From Hemicordylus capensis (taxonomy: Eukaryota; Chordata; Lepidosauria; Squamata; Cordylidae), in the NCBI RefSeq assembly GCF_027244095.1, contig NC_069659.1, positions 349,718,750 to 349,782,749 of the forward strand: a DNA stretch of 64,000 nucleotides. Reading direction: 5' to 3'. The translations under genes and the position numbers were made by a program. Within the stretch, counting starts at the first letter, position 1. The number at the start of each line of letters is the position of its first letter. The notes below the pieces were generated by a model. The model did no database searches. It was not told where the DNA came from and saw only the letters and a list, made by a program, of their open reading frames with translations. Below are positions 15,101-30,100 of this stretch, one piece after another.

Positions 15101-18100
15101 TATAACCCATCAAAGCCAGAGCTCAAGTCTGAAGAGAGGAAAGAGAGAAATTGCTACGCTCGTCATCTTGGTTTGTGGCACATGGTAGGAGCTACAGATT
15201 GTTGGGGTGTGTGTATGTACAGTATACACGTTGTCTTTGTTCTTGCCACTGATGTATTCTTTGCAGATCAGTGTAGAGGCTTGGGGTGAAGTTTAGAATG
15301 TTTGTGTCAGTCCTCAGTCCTGTAGACCGAATGGTCCGTTTGTATTTCTTATTGGATGTTGGAGGCTGTTATTTTTCTGTTAGGATGCTCTTTCACTCAG
15401 AGTAGGGCTGCTGTTTATGATTTGGCAATCATTAAGTAATAAACCTTAGTAACTTTGTTCTGCTTTTTAAAATTTTTTATTGGTTTTTACAATATCTTAA
15501 CAATCCCGTTACATCTTATTAAGTAAATATTGACTTCCCGCTCATCAATCTGCGCGATTCATTAACTATACAAGTCAACCATTGCTATAGTAATTCAAAA
15601 CATATATCCTACACATTGCAAACTCAATTTTATGTAACTTTGTTCAATAAACTTAACAAGCCTCAGTTTCCACTCTGTTGCACTCCGCTACACAGGTGGA
15701 GCGAAGCAGGATCCCTCCGGCTAGCAATGCTGCAAGCACATCCATTCGATGCCGGCATCACAAAAAACCATCACCATGGTGGATTTGGGGCATGGAGTGG
15801 CCCAAATCCTGACACCAGTGTGGCTTGTCCATGAGGCGATGGCCTCAGGTAGGGCCTGCGTCCTGGGGTGGCCAGTGCAGGAGTCCCACCCCCACCTATG
15901 AACACTACCTCCCCTGCCTGTGACCGTTGCTCCCTGGCGCCTCATGGCTGCTCATTCTCATCTGTGGGCTTGCAAGTGCTTTGCTAGCCATCTGGATGGC
16001 TGGCTTCCTCTCTCTTTCTCTTCTCCCACAGGAAGAGAGTGAGAGAAAAAGCCATTCCAGGCAGAGGCGAAGCTACCAGTGTTGCAACATGTCCTTGGAA
16101 CATGGGCCCTCTCTCTGGGGGGTCCCTGCTCCCTCCTCCCTCTGCTGCTCTTGTGTTGTTGCCCTGCCGCCCATCCCTGCTCTGCTTCTGGCCACCAGCA
16201 TCATGGCTCCTGACCTCCCCCTTCCCCCTGCCGCCGCTCCTCCTGGCCTTCCCCTTGCTGCCACCACCGCCATCTGGCTCCCAAATGGGGTCTTCTTGCC
16301 GCCAACGGCGACGGGAGCTGGATGGGAAAGGAAGGCACACGGGGGCTTTGTGCCTGCATCATCTGGGAATTGGATGGTGGCAGCAGCGAGGGGAAGACCA
16401 GGAGAGGGAGCAGCAGCAGGGCTGGGCGTGATGACGGAGGCGGTAGGAGCAGCAGCAAGGCGCTGCCGTGGAGGCGGGGCACACCGCAAGCGAGAGGGGG
16501 TGCCTGTGTTCAGTGGCTGATCGCAGGCCCTCTCTGCCCTTGCGACACCTCTGCATCCGGGTGGCTCGCAAAAACGCTTGCAAGTCAGCGGATGGGGAAG
16601 GGCAGGACCAAACCGAGGGGCAAGATGGCCCTGCCTTTGATGTCAGAGTGTGGGCAGGAGGGGGTTGGGCCAGTGGCATCACCTCGTGGCACCCATGCTG
16701 GAGCCGGCACTACCCGAAACCCACATTCATCATGCTTACTCCAGACCCCGTTAGATAACTAAGCACAGCTATTTGCATTTGCCCCTAATAAAAAAGAGCC
16801 TCGTCTTACCTCGCTGGGGCCTTGTCCGACTCAATCTCTTCCAGTCTGGCGTAGATTTCTGACAGCCTGGGACCTTCAGTGCCTTCTCCCCTGGAACAGA
16901 ACGTAAGAGCAGGGTGGCTGTTTGTGCTTGACAAAAGAAGGCCAGCTCTGGCCAGAGGATGCCTCCATCCAAGCCAGGTGAGTTGGACAAGGCACTCAAG
17001 ATCAGGGTTCTTTCCTACCTTCCAGAGTTGACCCGGGCAGTCAGATCCTTCTCCTCCTTCAGCAGGCTCTCGCGGGTGGTGTCGCACTCCAGCACACTCT
17101 GCAGGGCTGGCGTGTCATCACCTGCCACTTCCTGCTCTACATGGAGGATGCTGATGTGCGAGGGGATGCGCAGGCTACGGCTGGCCATCATCTTCAACAA
17201 GGTTGTTTTGCCTAACCCGTTCCGGCCCACCAGGCCGTACCGCCTGCCATACGCCAGGTTCAAGTCTGCACCCGTGAGGAGGACACTGAAACAAGAGAAC
17301 GTACAGGCCTCAGGATAGTCTCAGCTGCCAGCCCAGCCGAGTCTCCGGACAAAACCCAGCTGCTCTCCCTCACTACTACAGGCAACATAAGCCATTCACG
17401 AGAGGAAGTAGCAGGGAGTGTTTGTGGCAGACTGCCTGTAGGCTCCCCCCTTGCCATGTGGCAACAAAAAGTCACAGCACCTTGTGTGTGGAACTTCAGC
17501 TAGGCTAGCATGCAGTGGCCTGCCTAAAAAGCTCCTCCTCCAAGTTCCAAAGTTTGGCAAAGGCATCTGAATTAGGGCGAGGGTTACTGCTGTATGGCGG
17601 TACAGTTCTCTCTCTTTTGAGCCCTATTCAGATATTATATTGTACCGACGTCCAGTGCAAATGGCTGTACAGGTGTTCATTTTAAAAGTGAACCTGGGTA
17701 CAGGACTCACAAATGCATGGCACAGGTCAGAAATGTACTACTGCACTGTACTGTACTTTGTATTCTAAAATACTGTACTGTACTTTTAGCTACTACTGTA
17801 GCTAAATACTTTGAATCCATTTGTCTTATGTGTTTTAACTTTTGTAAACTGCCTTGAGATTGTTTTTAATGAAAGGCAGTATATAAATCTAACAATAAAT
17901 AAATAAATATTCTGGCTGTTCACACAACTGGGGCTGGGGAGGCAGGGTTCAACCTACTTCCCCGCAAACGACCACTCACAGCCTGGGTGGTACGCTCGCT
18001 CCCTTAAACTCAGCTAACAGCTGGGATAAGAAGCGGGGCTAGGCGGCACTGCCCTGCCAGGATCGGGCCCAATCCCGGCAGTTCTCATGCGCAGCCAGCC

Positions 18101-21100
18101 TGTCCCTAGCCTGGGTTAGGCTGTGTGTGGTAACAGCCTCAAGGTGTAACTATACCTGTGTACCTGGTACACAGATTGTACGAGTGTTGAACATAAGATG
18201 TGAATAGGGCTTTTATGTCTCTACAAAATGCTGTTTGGGGGCTGTTTATTGTTTCGGGTAGCATTTTTACTGTGCTGTACATAGTTTTGATGCTTTCAAA
18301 TATATTGTAGCCATTTTGTGCCACAGACTGTAGACAAAGCAGGACATGTGTTCTTTTGAGATTTAAAAAGAAAAAGCAAGCAACAAAGTTCTTAAGAACT
18401 GGATGCAACTCGGCCCCAGCAGTATCCAGTGCTGGGCTCTTTTCAACTCTGACCCCACCACCTCTTCCTTCAGCCCCAGCTGCCCAGCCTTCCAACAACT
18501 CGTCCCAGACATCCTGGTTCAAAGCTCCCTACCCAGTCTACAGGTTCACTCTCGCCACACAGACTACCCACAAGCCTCTCCTCCAGTTGCCTGCAGCGAC
18601 TCACCGCTCACCGAAGGACACGTCGAAGTTTTCAATGCGCACATCATAGGACTTGTTCTTGCCAGACGTCTCTAGACGGGTCTCCTTCTTGCTGGCAGCT
18701 TGGCTGGCGGACGCCTCTTCAAGAACCCTATCACAAAATAAAGGAGGCTATTCATGTAGCATCTTCCCACAATTCTCATGAAATACATTGGCCTCCCAAT
18801 GCTTAGCCCTAGTTCTTCCCAAGATAGTAAGCCTGTTCCTCTGTTGTACCACATCAGTCTATTGGTGGGGGCTCATGTAACAGAATGTTCCCAAATTTAA
18901 AGAGATTCCTACAAATAGAAAACTACTATATCAAGGAGAAAAAAAAGTCAGAATCCTTCTCCTTGACAACAGGGAATTGTTTTGTATTGAGGAGTATTCA
19001 GTAATGTGAGCACGCGCACACACGTACACACACACACACATACACACACACCCTCCCACAAGCCCTCCCCAAAGAGGGTCATCTGGCTCCCACTTTACTT
19101 TTGAATGGAGACCAAAAATGTTTTTATTCTGCAAGTCCTTTCTGTTTTGAGGTTTTCAGCAGCTACATTCGGATTGGTTTGATCTACTGTTTTTAGATAC
19201 ATTTTAGTATTGCATTAGTATTATATTGCATTTATGTCATTTATTGTTAACTGCCAGGAAAGGACTGATAAAAATCCATAAATAAATACATACATCTATT
19301 ATGCCAATCAGTACAAGTTTGTCTAGATGGGTTTTGGCACAAGACCTATTCATAACAATGGCCTTTATGTTTTGTGCACTGGAAGCTATTCTTGAAGCTC
19401 AGAGTCAAGACAAGACACCACATTCACAATGAAAAACCACTAGCTCAGTCCATCTGCTCTGAAGTCACTCTATCTATACTACCTGGCATATCCACTGGGC
19501 CAATATTCCCACCACCACCACCACATCCTGCCCACCAACATCAAAGACCTTGTCAAATTACCCCAATTCCCAGGTCCTACCAAGTGACAATCACAAGCCC
19601 CCTCACTCACAATGGGTTGCCAGACTTCACGGAGTCTCGCTCCTGCTTCTTGTTCTGCTTGGCTTTGAGGCGAGCCTCTGCTTTCTCCAGCTTCTTGGCA
19701 TTCACCAGCTGCAATGCAAAAGAGTGAGGTCAGAGGAGAAGCAAACCTCGGAAGTGCACCCCATCTCCAAAGGAATGACTTGTTTGAGTCATCTTGGAGC
19801 CATCTATTCCCCTTCCATCCATCTGCAGTGTGCTGTAGACTAGAATAGGTGGCTTGAGGAGGTGGGGGAAGAGGGAGGTGTGGGTAGTTCTCCCCTGCAG
19901 TAAGGAGTTGGCCTTTTGGTCTCTTCTTGCTCCACGCCATGTTAACAAGAGCAGGTACACCAATGTAAACAGATCCTGTGTCTGGGGAAAGAGGCCATGA
20001 CATGTGGGCATGTTTTAGTATTGCAGTAGTAGAAAGAGACAATGCCATGACCTAATCTAGCATGGAAACCGGGGCAGGGGGAGCCAGAATGCTTTAAGCA
20101 GTTGGAGAACTGTGGGGAGTAAGACATGTGCCACCCCAGAAGCTTTAAAACCTTCATTAACTCAGCAGTTTGGAGGTAACCGCAATAAGACCCACCAACT
20201 CTGATGCCCTTACCGAGGTTTGGTCTCTCTTCAGCAGCAACCCTGGCAGCAGCTCCAAGCTAGAATCTGCAATCAACAAGGGAGGCAGTGAGCAGTTAGC
20301 CATTAGGGGTTCCGGATAGCCGTAGGGGGTCCTAGCACCTCTCCCCAGCGACTGCACTGGGATATGAAGAATTAGATTGGCCAATAGTCTGAACCAGGAT
20401 GTGGCAGTTGTATATGTTCGTATGAAGAAGGAAAGATCTCCTTCCACCATAATAAGGGAGACCAGGAAGGGTAATAGAATAGGGGAAGAACATTCCCCCA
20501 CAACAGGGAGGAGAGCTGGTCTTGTGGTAGCAAGCACGACTTGTCCCCTTAGCTAAGCAGGTCTGCCCTGGTTACATATGAATGGGAGACTTGATGTGTG
20601 AGCACTGTAAGATATTCCCCTCAGGGGATGGGGCCCCTCTGGGGAGAGCAGAAGGTTTCAAGTGTCCTCCCTGGCAGCATCTCCAAGACAGGGCTGAGAG
20701 AGATCCCTGCCTGCACCCTTGGAGAAGCTGCTGCCAGTCTGTGTAGATAATAATGAGCTAGATAGACCAATGGTCTGACTCAGTGTATGGCAGCTTCCAA
20801 TGTTCCTAACACATGAAATTTTACAGATCATTAACTAGTGCTAGATTATCTGATGGGACAATGTCCCCCCACCAAAGACAATGTCCCCCCACCAAAAAAA
20901 AAAAAAAAAAAAAGAGTCAGTGAACAGAGCAGGGAAGATTGCATATATTTAGGGATGACAGTAAATCCCTTCCAAGGTTTAAAAAGAAAGAGGACCCAGG
21001 GAGAGGAGAGCTGGTCTTGTGGTAGCAAGCATGACTTGTCCCCATAGCTAAGTAGGGTCTGCCCTGGTTGCATCTGAATGGGAGACTTAATGTGTGAGCA

Positions 21101-24100
21101 CTACAAGATATTCCCCTCAGGGGATGAAGCTGCTCTGGGAAGAGCAGAAGGTTTCAAGTTCCCTCCCTGGCTTCTCCAAGAGAGGCCTGAGAGAGATTCC
21201 TGCCTGCAACCTTGGAGAAGTCACTGCCAGTCTGTGAAAACAATACTGAGCTAGATAGACCAATGGTCTGACTCAGTAAATGGCAGTTTCCTATGTTCCA
21301 TAGTTCAGTTAATAGACAGGGAGTTTCAGGGCTCTCTTTGACCTTAGAGATCAAGCTCCAAGGATCCGGGGTCTAACAATGTTAGTCCGAGGGCTAACAA
21401 TGTTGGGTCCCCAGACATTGTTGGAAGACAACTCCTATCATCTCCAGCCACAATGGCCAAAGGCCATCCACCAACTATGTCTGGGGACCCAAGGCTAGGA
21501 ACCTCCAGATTAATCAATCATCCCATAGGCAGATGGTAAAAACATTTAGATGCGTCAGTATTCTCATTACGTCAACAAGCTTTCTGCATCCATTTTACAA
21601 GGGGACAAATTTAAAGGCAGGCAGAGAATGAAAAATCAATGAAATCATACAGAGGGGCACAGAGAAGGCCATACTGCCACATTAGATCTATATTCTTCTC
21701 TTCCCCCAAGGAGTTCAGGAACACTCCTATACTATTTTTTGCCTTCACAACAGCCCTGTGAAATACGTAGAGACAGGGATACGCCTACGGTTACCCACTG
21801 AATTTCACGACTAAGAAACAGAACCTAGTCACCCCACCAGCCTGACATTCCAACTAGTACATCCCACCCTGGCTCTTTCACCCCAGTTCCTATCCCTGTC
21901 CTTGCTAGAAGATCGATCCAGAATGGAGTCCTCTCAGGTCAGCAGAATCTGGCCACAACTTGGGCAGCATAGATCTCCGCCAATAATACTCACCATAAGC
22001 GTCTGTGATCTTAGAAATCTGAATTGGGGCATCCAGGAGCACCTGCCTGTTTCTCTGGGGATCTTCACTTTCCCTGCCAGTCACAAAGAAATTAGTTTTA
22101 GAGGCCCCAGCATTTCTCCTCATCCCACTGATCATGGATTCCTCTCCCACTTTGGGTGAACAGCCTCACTTGACAAAAATGAGGGCCATATCACCCAGCA
22201 TTCTGCCACCAACTGTGGTACGCCATATACAAAAGCATGGAGGAGAGGGGGGTGGTTCACGATCTGCAATTTTGCCTGCGTAAAACTCCAGGCAGGATCC
22301 AGATCCTTGTAGGCTGCTTTGGACAGCTATTGGTCAGCATGGGCTCAATCCCTTCTGCCAGTTCACAGCTTCTTCCAGTGAGCATCTCATGCTTCCTCCC
22401 TCACCCAACTGTACCCAGGATCAGTCAGAGGAAGCTTACATATGAAGGGTGTTGTACATCCGCTGGCAGATTGCACGGATGTCATCGTCATCTTTGGAGT
22501 CTCTGGACACATCTTGCAAGAGCTCTCCAACGGCCTCAAACAGATCGTCCACCGACTCAAAGTCTGAGCCGCCGCTATGCAGAACCCCTGCCAAGACAAC
22601 AGCACCCTATTAATGCATGCTTGTACACAGGCATCCACAAATCCACTTCCCAGATTACCAGGGGCGAGTGCCCCTGGCGATCTGATGAGCATGGCACCCA
22701 GCACCAAACAGATCTCCTTCCCAAAGTTCTCATTTCTTATGCCATTCTTGAAAAGTTAAGAAACAACAGGAATCGCTTTTGAGCAGCAAGAGAGGGGCTC
22801 CCACTGTTTCTTATCCTCTTCACCTCCCAGTGCAAATGAGAGAAGACCCGCTTCTATCCCAAGCCCTCTGCCTGGGCGTCAGAAAGGATTTGGGGGAAGA
22901 AAAAAGATTGGTGGTGGCGAGAGCAAATACTGACTAGCTAGGGAGCTAATCCCAAGTTTGTGGACCCCTGGCTGAACACCTTTGCTCTCCACTTTATAGT
23001 CTATGATCTTAGTTTGTAAATAGTTTTGATGAACAGCCAAAACCCCAATCTGCCCCCAAATTGACTGTTGCAAAGTCTCAGACAGTCCCAAAGATGCTGC
23101 AAACTGCACAGAACCAAAAAATTTTAGACTGGAAGGAATCTTGGAGGTCTTCTAGTCCAAACCCCTTACTCAGTGCAGGAAACTGCTAGAGCATCCCTGA
23201 CAGATGATGGCCTGTGAAATCATCCAGCAAAGGAGAACCCACCACTGCAGAAGGCCGTAGCCCAGTGGTCGAGCATCTGCTTTGCATGCAGAAGGTCTCT
23301 TGTTTAATCCCTGGCTGCATCTCCAGGTAGGGCTGAGGAAGACTCCTGCTGCTGCCTGTCAGTGTAGACAATATTGAGCTAGATGGACCAATAGTCTGAC
23401 TCAGTAGAAGGCAACTTCTTATGCTTCTAAGAGGCAGACTGTCCTCCACACCAGGTTCTTCGGAGTACTGTAAAAAAATGGTTCGTTTAAATGTGTAGGA
23501 CTTTTATGAATAAACCTTGTGAGAAGCAGGAAGAATGCGAGTCTCCTGCCTTGGATGTTTTCAGTGAAAAGCCGAAGAGGAGATTATGAGTAAAAGATTT
23601 TCTTTTTAAAGGAAACAGATTACTTGCTTCTCAGCATGTATTTATACCTATACTTATCACCCGGCTGGTGACATATTGACCTGTTGGTGGTGAGGAAGTT
23701 GGTGGATTTTTCTTTCTCTTCCTGTCACAGTACAAATGTGCAACAAAGGTATGGGTCTTTCATCCACAATATGTATCTATGTAGCACTAAACACACAAGA
23801 GGACAGGTTCCTGAATGCCTCTCTGAATTCCTGCATGATGCTGCCTCTCTTATGTCCTTCAAAGCCCATCTTTGCTGTGAACTCTTTGACACAACCCCTT
23901 AATTCCCAACCCCTATTTAACTTCGCTCAAGAATAAGTAACTGCAATCGCTGCAGATCCTTTTCTGGAATATCCATGCTTCCACCTCCCTCCTTTTCCTC
24001 TCCTGTCTCATTATGTCAATCCATTGGTTCATATAGCTCAGTATTGTCTATCCTGACCGGCAGCAGCTCTTGCAAGTTTCAGTCATGGGTCTTTCCCAGC

Positions 24101-27100
24101 CCTACCTGGAGAGGCTGCTAGGGAGCGAACCTGGGACCTTCTGCATGCAAAGCAGGCAATCTACTACTGAGCTACAGGCCCCATGCCCCAAGGCATCTGA
24201 GGTAAGAAAGGAACATTGGTCTTACCGTGAAGGGTTCTTTTTCCCCGAAGTAGGAGAGCCTCAGACTGGGTAATCAACTGCGCATGCTCGAGACAGAACT
24301 GGAAACTTGTGATTGCAAGTAGGCGTGGTTACCTCGTAGCCCCAGTTCCAGGAATGACGAGCGAGGTATACTGCCATAACGGGAGAGAGCTCAAAACTAG
24401 CAACGTGGAAGAAATATACTGAGGAAAAGAGACATAGCAAGAGCAAGGTTAGAACACAACAAACAAAACTATGTACTATAAACCCTGAGAGCAGTCTCAG
24501 TAACGCTAAGGAGTCTCCCCCTCCCCAATTGAGCTGACACATCCGGGGTGGGGCTGAGGCTCTCCTACTTCGGGGAAAAAGAACCCTTCACGGTAAGACC
24601 AATGTTCCTTTTCCCCCCGAGTAGGAGATCCTCAGACTGGGACATGCCAAAGCAGCGACAATGCCCCGGGAGGGACGGATGTGTTCAGACCACCTGCTGT
24701 AGAACAGTGCGCCCGAAGGCGGCCTGGTCTTGTGTGAAGTCAGATATTTTATAGTGTTTTATGAAAGGTGTGGATGATGACCAGGTCGCCGCTCTACATA
24801 TTTCTGCCAAGGGAACATGAGCGGCAAAAGCCGTTGATGCAGCGGTACTTCTTGTAGAGTGTGCCGTAAGCCCACTCGGAGTGGGAAGATGGAGTGCAGT
24901 GTAGGCCATACGGATGCAGGCCTTTATCCAGGAGGCCAGAACCGACTTAGACACCTTTTCCCCGAGATTAGCGTGGCGAAAGGAGACAAATAGTGAGTCC
25001 GACTTGCGGATGTCCTTAGTCCGTTTAATATAAATCCTTATCGCCCTACGCACGTCGAGTTTGTGCCACAATCTCTCCTTCGGATGTGCTGGAGCAGGGC
25101 AGAAGGACGGAAGGACAAGAACCTGTACCCTGTGGAATATGGAGTTGACTTTGGGAAGGAAGGTCGGATCCAAGCGTAGGACCACGGAGTCGGAGTGAAA
25201 CGTGCAAAACTCCTTACGCACTGAAAGAGCCGCTAACTCCGAGACCCTACGGGCAGAGGTCACTGCCACCAGGAAAACTACCTTCAGTGAAAGAGTTCTC
25301 AAAGGAACAGCAGTAAGAGGCTCGAATGGTTCGCACGTGAGTGCATTCAACACGCGATTTAAATTCCATGATGGGAACGGTTAAGTGGTGGGGGAGCCAG
25401 GTTAGTGGCTCCTCTCAGGAACCTGGATAGGTGAGGGTGAAGGCGACTCTGGCCCGAGGTGGAATTTGAAATTTGCAATACCGAGGCTAAGGCTGAAGCC
25501 TGGCGCTTGAGGGTATTGGGCCGTAACTTCATGTCTAGACCCGCCTGTAGAAAATCGAGGACTTCCGCGACTCCTGCCGTCAAGGGCTCCCTTCCCTGAG
25601 CCCTGGCCCAGCGCGCAAAGGCAGACCAGGTCGCCTGGTACACTCTAATAGTGGACGGTCGCCGTGAAGCCAATATGGTGTCTTGTACGCCCTTAGAATA
25701 GCCCTTAGCCGCTAGTTTTGCGCGTTCAGCCTCCAAGCGGTTAGCTGTAACCACTGAGGATCTGGATGTAACAGAGGACCTTGGCGCAAGAGGTCCACGC
25801 GGCTGGGAAGATGCCAAGGAGGAGCCTCTGCTAGGCTGATTAGATCTGGGAACCACGGGCGGCAGGGCCAAAAGGGGACCACCAGGATCATCCGTGCTTT
25901 CTCTAGGCGTAGCTTTTGAATGACCTTCATGATGATGGCCAACGGAGGGAAGGCATACAGTAGGACGTCCGGCCACCGCGTGTGTAGGGCGTCCACCGCT
26001 TCTGCCAACGGAGTCTGGTATCTCGTGAAAAACCGAGGCAGCTGGTTGTTGCCCGGTGCGGCAAAAAGATCTATCTGTGGGTTGCCTAGAATCCGAGTAA
26101 TCTGAAGAAATACCTCCGGGTGTAGGGACCACTCTCCCGGATCCACCGTCTCCCTGCTGAGCCAGTCCGCCAATACGTTGTTGTCGCCCTTGAGATGTTC
26201 AGCTATGAGGGACCGTAGGTTGTATTCCGCCCAATTGAACAGGAGATCGGTCTCCTGCATCAGGGCCTGAGACTTCGTCCCCCCTTGACGGTTGATATGT
26301 GCCTTTACAGTGATGTTGTCGGTTCGTAGTAATACGTGCTGGCCTCGCAGGCTGTGTTGAAAATGTATAAGGGCTAGACGTGCGGCCCGAAGCTCCAGCC
26401 AATTTATGGGTAGCGCAGCTTCCGTCGCTGACCATGTGCCCTGTATGAACTGTCCCTGACAGTGTGCTCCCCACCCAGACAGACTGGCGTCTGTTGTGAT
26501 TAGGATCCGCCTGGGTTCCGTCAACTGTAGACCTCTGCGAAGAGCAGGTGAAAGCCACCAATGTATCGAGCGCCTGACTGCCTGGGAGATGTCGATGTGG
26601 TGTGTTTGGGCTGCCATGATTTGATCCTGCCAGGGAAGAAGTAACCATTGGAGTGGACGGGAGTGCCACCTCGCCCAAGGAGTACAGTCCAGGCAAGCTA
26701 TCATGGAGCCGAGGGACTGGGCCAACCTCATGACGTCTTCCCTTGGCTTGAACAGTAGTGGGCGAAGTTGCTGGACAATGCGTTCTCTGCGTTCCGGTGG
26801 TAACGAAATTGTGTTTTGGGCCGTGTTGAATAGTGCCCCCAGATGGACCAGCTGTTGTGATGGCTCCAGGTGACTTTTTTGATGGTTGACCACGAAGCCG
26901 TGATCTCTCAGTGCCTGTAGAGTGGTGTGGACCTGCTTGACGGCTTGGCCTCTGGAGGGCGCTCTGATGAGTAAGTCGTCCAGGTACGGATGGAGCCCCA
27001 CCCCCTGGAGACGAAGGAAGGACACAAGGGAGACCATTAGTTTGGTGAACACCCTCGGCGCCGACGCCAGACCGAAGGGTAGGGCACGGTATTGGTAGTG

Positions 27101-30100
27101 TCTCCCATCGTAGGCAAACCGAAGGAATTTCCGATCTGAGGGTCTGATGAGAACGTGGAGGTAGGCCTCCGAAAGGTCCACTGATGCCAAGTAGTCTCCC
27201 TTCCTCACTGCCTCCTTTATTGTGCGGAGGGACTCCATCCGGAATTTTTTCTTTTGTACAAAACGGTTGAAAGCCTTGAGGTCCAATACCGCCCTCCAAG
27301 AACCGTCCTTCTTTGGTACCAGAAACAGTATGGAGTATATCCCTTGGAATACCTGTGTGGAGGGGACATATTCGATTGCACTGATCTGGAGAAGATGACG
27401 TATCGCTTGCCGCATCAGATGGTGCTTCTGTGGGAGGGAAGATTTTGGTGTGGGGATGAAGCGGGAGGGAGGGGGGGATATTAAATCTATGGTATAACCT
27501 CTGGCAACTGTGTCTAAAACCCACTGGTCCGTTGCTGTCGACATCCAAGTGAGAGCAAATTGCGACAGCCTTCCCCCCACAGGGATGGAGTCATTGTTTT
27601 TGGTGTCGGTAGAAAGAGGAGAAGGGTCTGTTTGTCGCACCGCGCGTTGGGCCCCTGGAACGTTGTCTCCACTGTGGCCTATTGAACCCTCTGGCATACT
27701 GGGGTCGGAAGTCCCTTGCTTGGTAGGATTGATTGAAGTAGGTGTGTTGTCTAAAGGGACGAAAGGAGTTGTGTCCCCCACGAAAAGCCGGCCTGAGGTC
27801 CCTTCTCGTAGACGGCATGGCCTTCTTCTTATCCTTTGTATTGATTAGAACAGGATCCAATGCCTTGCCAAAGAGGGAAGAACCCGTAAAGGGTGCTGAA
27901 GTTAGGGCGAACTTAGATTTGGCGTCTACATTCCAGGGCTTGAGCCATAGAATTCTGCGAACCGCCACCCCTGCCGCCACCGCCCTAGAGGATTGCTGTA
28001 TAATGTCAAGGCTGGAGTCCGCGGTTAGTGCTGCGGCCTTGGCCATCTTATTAATGCCTTGGCGCAGCTTAGGCAGCTCAGGAGGCACCAACTGAAGCAG
28101 CTCTTTGGCCCAGAGGACCGTCGCCCGAGCGAAGATAGAATTGGTGGTGGCCATTTTGATGGAGGAGGCGGATGCTTCGTGTGCCTTTTTTAAGAGAACG
28201 TCACAGCGTCTGTCCTCCTGTGACCTCAGTTGCTCCTGGTGTTCTGAATGGACCACTGTGCCAGACACCATTTGGACCACCGGGGGATCCACCCTTGGTG
28301 TTGCGAGGAGATTAGAGACCTCTGTTGGCAGGATATAGTGCTTTTTCGGCAGGCTGCCAATGGGTTTAGCTGACGTGAGCTTTTGCCACTCCGCAAACAT
28401 TACTCTCTTAAATAAGGGTGGGAAAGGGACCATCGGATTAACCGGTTCTGCGGGGGGAAAGACCAGCTGGTCAAGTTCAGTAGAGTTAGCTTCCGTCGCG
28501 GTGCCCGCTGGTGACACGTCTTTGATAGTGCGTTTTGCTTTAGCCAATAATACATCAAAATCCGAGGAGGAAAAGAGTCTCGTGGAACTAGATATGGGGG
28601 GAGGAACCTCCTCCTCTGAAAGCTCCCCTTCCTCTTTTTCGGACTCTATGGGATCCCTAGGGATCATTGGCTGTGAGCTAGAGGAATCCTCTCCTGTGGA
28701 GGATAGTGGAGGCACCGGGGCAGGAGTCCTGACAGGGAGGACGGGGGGGGGGTTTGGATTGCCAGGCATGGGAGGAGCAGGGGGAGGGCCCACCGATTGG
28801 GTCTGTCTAGGTGTGACTTTATTTCTGTCTGGGGAAGAAGGCGAGGATGATTCGTACCCCTTGCGCCCGCTCTTTGCCCTGTGAGTGGGCGGTCTAGGTA
28901 TAAACAGCCCTCGTTCCCAAAGCGGGATAGCCCTGCGACGGGGGCTGGAGTCTGGTGATGAAGAGGAGAGGCGATCAGTGCCCTGCCTCCTGGACCTCTT
29001 GCGCCCTCTCTCCCGCAGGTTTATTGCATGGGGCATTACCACCTTGTCTGTGTTATCAATAGCACTCAAATGCTCCCCCTGGGCGGTCAACGGAGCCGCA
29101 GGTGGCTCAAGGTTAAACTCCCTTGCAAAGAAATTGCGAAGCCACTGTGTGGCTCGCGGCGAAAAGGGGTCCTTACTCACAGTTGTGGAAGTCAACGGTT
29201 GGGCGGGAGGTGAGTTAGCCTGGGAATTGCTTTGAAGCGGGGGGGGGGGGAAGGCGCGGACCAGCCGGTTCCCCCTCAACCGCGATCTCCCTCTCAAGAG
29301 AATGCACAGGAGCCGGCAAGTTGCCCACCGGGCTCCGGACTCCGGCCTCAGTACCAGTTCGCTTGGCGCGCTCCTTAGTCCTCTCCTTTCCCTTGGCGCC
29401 ATTTTTGCCCGCCTTAACCTTTGAGCGGCGGCAAACCGCCTGAATCAGAAGGCGTTCACTCAAACGTTTGCGACCTTCTGTAAAATGCCCCGATTCTTTG
29501 CGCTTCTTCCTCTTTTTAACAGGGGAAGACTGGTCAGTCAAATGTTTAGATTTCCTTGTTGCCTTAGCAGGACGTTGCCCGCTAGTCTGAGAAGCCCCGG
29601 GCTGCTCCGGGGCGACAGAAAATGGCGGCGGCGAGAGAGCGGTTGAAACCGCGGTCGGGGACTGAGCGGCTGCAGCAGGGAGCGAGGGACCTGCTAGAAA
29701 AGTCGCTTGAAGCGACGGACTGCCCAGGTTCTGCGGCAGTTGGGCGCTCTCCGAGAGGGAACCCTGCATCAGGTCCTCGGCATGAGCCGCTTCCATAGTG
29801 GATGGTTTAATAACGAAAAAACAAAAAAGCAATTTGGATGGCCAATCGATATTAGAAAAAATGAAAAGGAATTTTAGAGCTGAGAATTTGGAGATCCAAT
29901 CGAGAACTGCTCCCTTCCCCCCCTTGCACACTAGCCAGGGTGAAGAGAAGGCAGGAGAAGACAGCGTAAGATGGAAAAAACAGCCAGAAAAAGAAATCTA
30001 ATACCTAATCGACCAGAGCTCTCTCCAACACAGTCCTATCCCGAGCGAGACAGAACTGGAACTGGGGCTACGAGGTAACCACGCCTACTTGCAATCACAA

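Noticed and set aside
15927-16520. 197-residue open frame with a hydrophobic start in ABCF3 intron 8
   Set aside because: GC-rich, open in several frames on both strands, low-complexity product, no match to a known family.
26199-27548. 449-residue open frame in the DIRS element
   Set aside because: It is the other-frame shadow of the reverse transcriptase and RNase H part; product is Ser/Pro/Arg-rich and unlike any family.
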